Source: JAWKRB01 sp041389885 (GTDB lineage: Bacteria > Myxococcota_A > Polyangia > Polyangiales > Ga0077539). From it: 64,000 nucleotides of DNA. The notes under the pieces are model-generated. The model saw nothing but the letters and a program-made list of their open reading frames with translations. It was not told the origin of the DNA and did not search any database. Within the stretch, counting starts at the first letter, position 1. The number at the start of each line of letters is the position of its first letter. This document shows, one piece after another, positions 61,135 to 64,000 of the stretch. The position numbers and the translations under genes are program-made. The stretch covers positions 1 through 64,000 of the forward strand of contig JAWKRB010000021.1 in NCBI GenBank assembly GCA_041389885.1, written 5' to 3'.

Positions 61135-62727
61135 TCAGGCGAGGGGGATCACCGCCGGCGGCGCGAGGATGCCGCGCGCCCACGCGTCCCTCAGCGTCGC
61201 GAGGAAGGCCCCCTCGGGCCCCTCCTCGGAGTGCAGCAGCACCACCAGGGGCCGCAGCGCGCGGTCGCTCCCCAGGGCCGCCGCCAGGAGCACCGCGCTG
61301 TCGGCGTCGCCCCACTGCGCGTCGTCGATGATCAGCGTCGCGCCCGCCCCAGACGCGCGCGCGAGGGCCCTGCGCCACGCGGCGAAGGCCTCGTCGCGAT
61401 CCCGCGCGGCGTCGAGCCTCGCGGGGAGCTCGGCGCCTCGGAGCCTGCGCCCGAAGGCCGGAAAGAACCTCGCCAGGGCCGTGAAGGTTCGCCCGTCGAG
61501 GTCGCGCGCGCGGCGCGCGAGGGCGTCGGTGACCGGGTCGAGGGCCTGAAAGGGCACCGCCGCGCGCGGGTGGCAGCGCGCCTCGAAGACCGTCGCCCCC
61601 GCGCCGCGGAGCTCCGCCGCGAAGCGCTGCGCGAGGGCCGCGCGAACGCCCCCGTCGGGCCCTGTCACCCGCACGAACACCGCCCCGTCGCGGGTTCGCG
61701 CGCGGGCGGCGCGCAGCGCGGCGAGCTCCTCCTCGCGGCCCTCCACGAGGGTCACCGCCGCGGGGGTCGCCGCCGCGGGTTGCACCCCCAGGGCGCGGAG
61801 CACGTCGTCGGCGGCGGGACGCGCGGCGGGCTCCCGCGCGAGCAGGCCCAGCGCGAGGTCGACGAGGTCATCGGGGAGGTCTTCGAGCGCGGCGGCGTCG
61901 GGGCGCGCGAGGCGTGGGTCGGGCGCGTCTTCGTTGCACTTGCGGTGCATGACGTGAAACGCGCTGCCGCGGAAGGGCCCCGCGCCGGTGAGGGCCTCGT
62001 AGAGCATCGCGCCGAAGGCGTACCAGTCGCTCGCCGTGGTCGCCGCCTCCCCCCGCGTCTGCTCGGGGGACATGTACCCCGGCGTGCCCACCACGCCGTC
62101 TTCGAGGGAGTCGACGGTGGCGTGCCGCGCCCGCGCGACGAGGCCGAAATCGACGATCACCGCGTCGCCCTCGGGGGTGACCACGACGTTCGAGGGCTTG
62201 AGGTCGCGGTGCAGCCAGCCCGCCTCGTGGAGCGCGGCGATGCCCGACGCGAGCTGCTCGAAGACCGGGCGAATCTCCTCGGGCGCGAGGGTGATCTGCA
62301 CCCGCGGCGCCGGCGGGGGAACGCTCCGCGGAGGCGCCGGCGCGCGCGAGTCGGCGTGGCTCGCGAGCAGGGTCTCCTCGGCCGGCGCGACCGACGTCGT
62401 GGTCTCGCGGAGCGCGCCGCGGAGCCAGGTGCGAAGGTCGACGCCGGGCACGAGGTCCATGGTGAGAAACCAGCGCCCGTCGCCGACGAGGAGCTCGCGG
62501 AGCCGCACCACGTTGGGGTGCCGGAGGTCTGCGAGCAGGCGAAACTCCCGCTTGAAGCGGTACACCGCCGAGGGGTCTACGGAGGTCAGCCGCTTGAGCG
62601 CGAGGCGCTCGCCCGTGGCGTGGTCGAGGGCCTCGTAGACCGCGCCGAAGGCGCCCCGACCGAGGGGGCGCAGGAGCTCGAACCGATCCAGGATCAGCGC
62701 GTCGGGGCTCGAGGGCGCGTCGGACAT
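61135..62727 (-). CDS. Ser/Thr kinase fused to degenerate STAND-type ATPase
   Basis: A 530-residue protein. Kinase part about 12-320: GRGAFGAVY, LALKRL, HRDLKPSNVVVT, VDFGLVAR, GTPGYMSPEQ, with a 50-residue Pro/Ser-rich insert between the hinge and helix E. The remaining 200 residues look like the ATPase of kinase-ATPase-TPR proteins (FEARCHPRAAVPFQALDPVTDAL, TLIIDDAQWGDADSAVLL), but the P-loop has become GPDGGVRAA, without GK, and the TPR part is absent. The stop is right after the ATPase core. The ATG at 62727 is chosen. The kinase should be active, the ATPase not. Confidence 0.9.
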   Translation of the reverse strand: MSDAPSSPDALILDRFELLRPLGRGAFGAVYEALDHATGERLALKRLTSVDPSAVYRFKREFRLLADLRHPNVVRLRELLVGDGRWFLTMDLVPGVDLRTWLRGALRETTTSVAPAEETLLASHADSRAPAPPRSVPPPAPRVQITLAPEEIRPVFEQLASGIAALHEAGWLHRDLKPSNVVVTPEGDAVIVDFGLVARARHATVDSLEDGVVGTPGYMSPEQTRGEAATTASDWYAFGAMLYEALTGAGPFRGSAFHVMHRKCNEDAPDPRLARPDAAALEDLPDDLVDLALGLLAREPAARPAADDVLRALGVQPAAATPAAVTLVEGREEELAALRAARARTRDGAVFVRVTGPDGGVRAALAQRFAAELRGAGATVFEARCHPRAAVPFQALDPVTDALARRARDLDGRTFTALARFFPAFGRRLRGAELPARLDAARDRDEAFAAWRRALARASGAGATLIIDDAQWGDADSAVLLAAALGSDRALRPLVVLLHSEEGPEGAFLATLRDAWARGILAPPAVIPLA

Positions 62728-62800
62728 CCGCCGCCGACGATAGCGCACTCGCGGTGCCCGGCGGGTGTCTGCGCGAGGCCGCGCGAGCTCCGCGCTGCGC

Positions 62801-63613
62801 TCAGGGCCGCGCGTCGCTCACGCAGGGGATGCCGCGCTCGCGCAGCGGGCGGAGCACCCGGCTCTCGAGGCTGCGCGACGCGAGGTCGAGGTAGGCCGCC
62901 GACTCCATCCAGCCCAGCGCGTGGGCGTCGCTGTAGGCCGTCTTGGGGCGGTTCTGCAGGTGCTTCCAGTTGCGCTTCAGCATCGTGACGGTGTCGTCGG
63001 CCGAGCGGGCCAGGAGCGCGCGCGCGCTGTCAGGGAGCAGCGGGAGCGCCCAGTCGAGGTAGGTGAACCCGAAGGTGCCGTGGGCGGCCTCGTCGCGCAC
63101 GATGATCCCGAGCACGCCCCGCGCGAGGGGGTGCGTCGCCGCGTGCCAGGTGCCTCGGAGCATGGGGATCGAGATGGCTTCGCCCACGCAGAAGAAGCGC
63201 ACCACGAGGTCGGCGCAGCGGAGCACGGGGTCGAGGTCTTCGCGGGGGAGCGCGACGAGGGCGTCGGGGTCGTGCACGATCTCGACGGCCCCGCCGAGCT
63301 CCATCGCCATGCGCGCGCAGAGCTCGACGTGCACCACCTCGTCGAGGGGAAAGCGCGAGGCCATCGCGATGAGGTCCAGCGGCGCGCGGGCCTCGAGGAG
63401 GCACTTGAGCGTCTGCGTCACCGCGACCGCCGTGCGGTACTCCTGAAAGGCCGAGCCCGTCCACGAGGTGCGGGCGGCCTCGACGATCTCGGGCGGGTAG
63501 TCCTCGCGGCGGATGGTGCCCCAGGGGAGCGCCTCGACCTCGGGGCGCTGACGTCGGTACCGCTGCTCGTACTTTCCGCCGAGGAGCTCGAGCTCGAAGA
63601 TTTCAGCCGCCAT
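62801..63613 (-). CDS. Ferritin-like diiron protein of unknown function
   Basis: A 270-residue all-helical protein with ferritin-type iron ligands: FPLDEVVHVELCARM (ExxH) near 90 and RDEAAHGTFGF (ExxH) near 175, plus GSAFQEYRTAVAV and a Glu in FFCVGEAISIP. Such pairs bind two irons in ferritin-like oxidases. The family is not named with certainty; it resembles ferritin-like proteins found in myxobacterial lipoprotein operons. The ATG overlaps the stop of the upstream gene (ATGA), so it is translated together with the repeat protein whose start lies outside the window. Confidence 0.78.
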   Translation of the reverse strand: MAAEIFELELLGGKYEQRYRRQRPEVEALPWGTIRREDYPPEIVEAARTSWTGSAFQEYRTAVAVTQTLKCLLEARAPLDLIAMASRFPLDEVVHVELCARMAMELGGAVEIVHDPDALVALPREDLDPVLRCADLVVRFFCVGEAISIPMLRGTWHAATHPLARGVLGIIVRDEAAHGTFGFTYLDWALPLLPDSARALLARSADDTVTMLKRNWKHLQNRPKTAYSDAHALGWMESAAYLDLASRSLESRVLRPLRERGIPCVSDARP

Positions 63614-64000
63614 CAGCGACCCGAGTCGGGCGGCGGCGGGATCAGGTTCGCCACGGGCACGTCGCGCATCACCACGCCGTCGTCGGCGGGCATCACCACG
63701 TCGGGCGGCGGCGGGATCAGGTTCGCCACGGGCACGTCGCGCATCGTGACGCCGTCGTCGGTGGGGGTCACCGCGTCGGAGGGCGGCGTCATCACGTCGG
63801 GGGGCGGCAGCAGGTTCGCCACCGGGACGTCCCGCATCGTCGTGCCGTCGTCGGCGGGCGGCGTCACCACGTCGGGGGGCGGCAGCAGGTTCGCCACCGG
63901 GACGTCCCGCATCGTGCCGTCGTCCCTCGGGGTCTGCACGTCGCTCCCGGTCTGGGCGTCGTCGGCCGCGTCGCGCTCGACTTGTGCGTCTTCGGGGGGC
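63613..64000 (-). CDS. C-terminal part of a Pro-rich repeat protein (runs off window)
   Basis: The frame is open from the right edge to the stop at 63613. It encodes Asp/Gln-rich sequence (VERDAADDAQTGSDVQT) and then four copies of a 21-25-residue unit with the core MRDVPVANL(L/I)PPP and DDG(T/V)TMRD joins. The start and any signal peptide are beyond the window. Asp-rich plus Pro-rich composition resembles the linkers that follow lipoprotein signals here, so this may be a lipoprotein. It is coupled to the ferritin-like gene by ATGA overlap. Confidence 0.65.
   Translation of the reverse strand, partial: PPEDAQVERDAADDAQTGSDVQTPRDDGTMRDVPVANLLPPPDVVTPPADDGTTMRDVPVANLLPPPDVMTPPSDAVTPTDDGVTMRDVPVANLIPPPPDVVMPADDGVVMRDVPVANLIPPPPDSGR
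63622..63936 (-). repeat. Tandem 63-78-bp coding repeat (MRDVPVANLxPPP)
   Basis: Four direct copies with near-identical DNA (cores GTCGCGCATC or GTCCCGCATC next to GTTCGCCAC, plus strand) encode MRDVPVANLL or MRDVPVANLI followed by PPPD. Two adjacent pairs are more alike than the rest, consistent with stepwise duplication. Confidence 0.8.

Overview
The window is very GC-rich DNA (about 70% G+C or more by eye) packed with genes whose third codon positions are nearly all G or C. Features pointing to a myxobacterium-type member of the Myxococcota (Polyangiales/Sandaracinaceae-like is my best guess, an inference only): four Hanks-type Ser/Thr kinases, several lipoproteins with Asp/Ala/Pro-rich linkers, a cysteine-rich tandem-repeat lipoprotein with D-x-D-x-D-C-D-G motifs, an FG-GAP lipoprotein, a DUF2169/DUF6484/VgrG module, a multi-S1-domain RNA-binding protein, and frequent GTG and TTG starts. 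No phage, plasmid, CRISPR or transposase gene was seen.

Layout. 0.1-12.6 kb, minus strand: an orphan type VI secretion tip module (DUF6484, DUF2169, PAAR-like protein, DUF2169, VgrG), almost all joined by overlapping stop/start codons, ending in a 1930-residue protein that joins an M48-like metalloprotease, a TerB-like domain, an SF1 helicase and a Vsr-like nuclease domain. 12.8-14.5 kb: mlaF-mlaD-type lipid transport genes without a permease. 14.6-18.1 kb: a Cys-repeat lipoprotein and a coiled-coil membrane protein with a clear sigma70-type promoter. 18.1-23.1 kb: rRNA methyltransferase, tRNA-Leu, a 63-residue protein, then gap-pgk-tpiA-secG. 23.1-28.8 kb, minus: a G3E GTPase, a PGMPQ-repeat lipoprotein-like gene and a frameshifted kinase/ATPase/TPR giant. 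29-34.8 kb: a secreted unknown, ddl, a small unknown, an esterase lipoprotein and two minus-strand genes. 35.2-43.6 kb: kinase, lipoprotein methyltransferase, ADP-ribosylglycohydrolase, TPR protein, alpha/beta hydrolase, a pair of CTAG-bounded nested palindromes, DUF3037/HipA-like pair, Tpt1/KptA RNA phosphotransferase, Cys-rich lipoprotein. 43.6-50.7 kb: nhaA, cysteine synthase, PLD-helicase-DUF3427 protein, LysR regulator, gene remnants. 50.8-64 kb: tRNA-Asn, S1 protein, a three-gene lipoprotein/flavoprotein/HTTM operon, a kinase-TPR pair, FG-GAP lipoprotein, kinase with a degenerate ATPase, and a ferritin-like protein coupled to a repeat protein that runs off the window.

How the parts work together. 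The glycolytic block (gap, pgk, tpiA, with secG) is ordinary housekeeping. The T6SS tip genes probably form one delivery unit and the giant protein behind vgrG is the most unusual coding sequence here. The other feature I could not match to anything I know is the 715-bp double palindrome at 40287-41001, whose CTAG ends supply the stop codons of both flanking convergent genes. Several mRNAs look leaderless or use TTG starts behind strong Shine-Dalgarno sequences, and both tRNA genes share a promoter-proximal motif and are followed by perfect hairpins.
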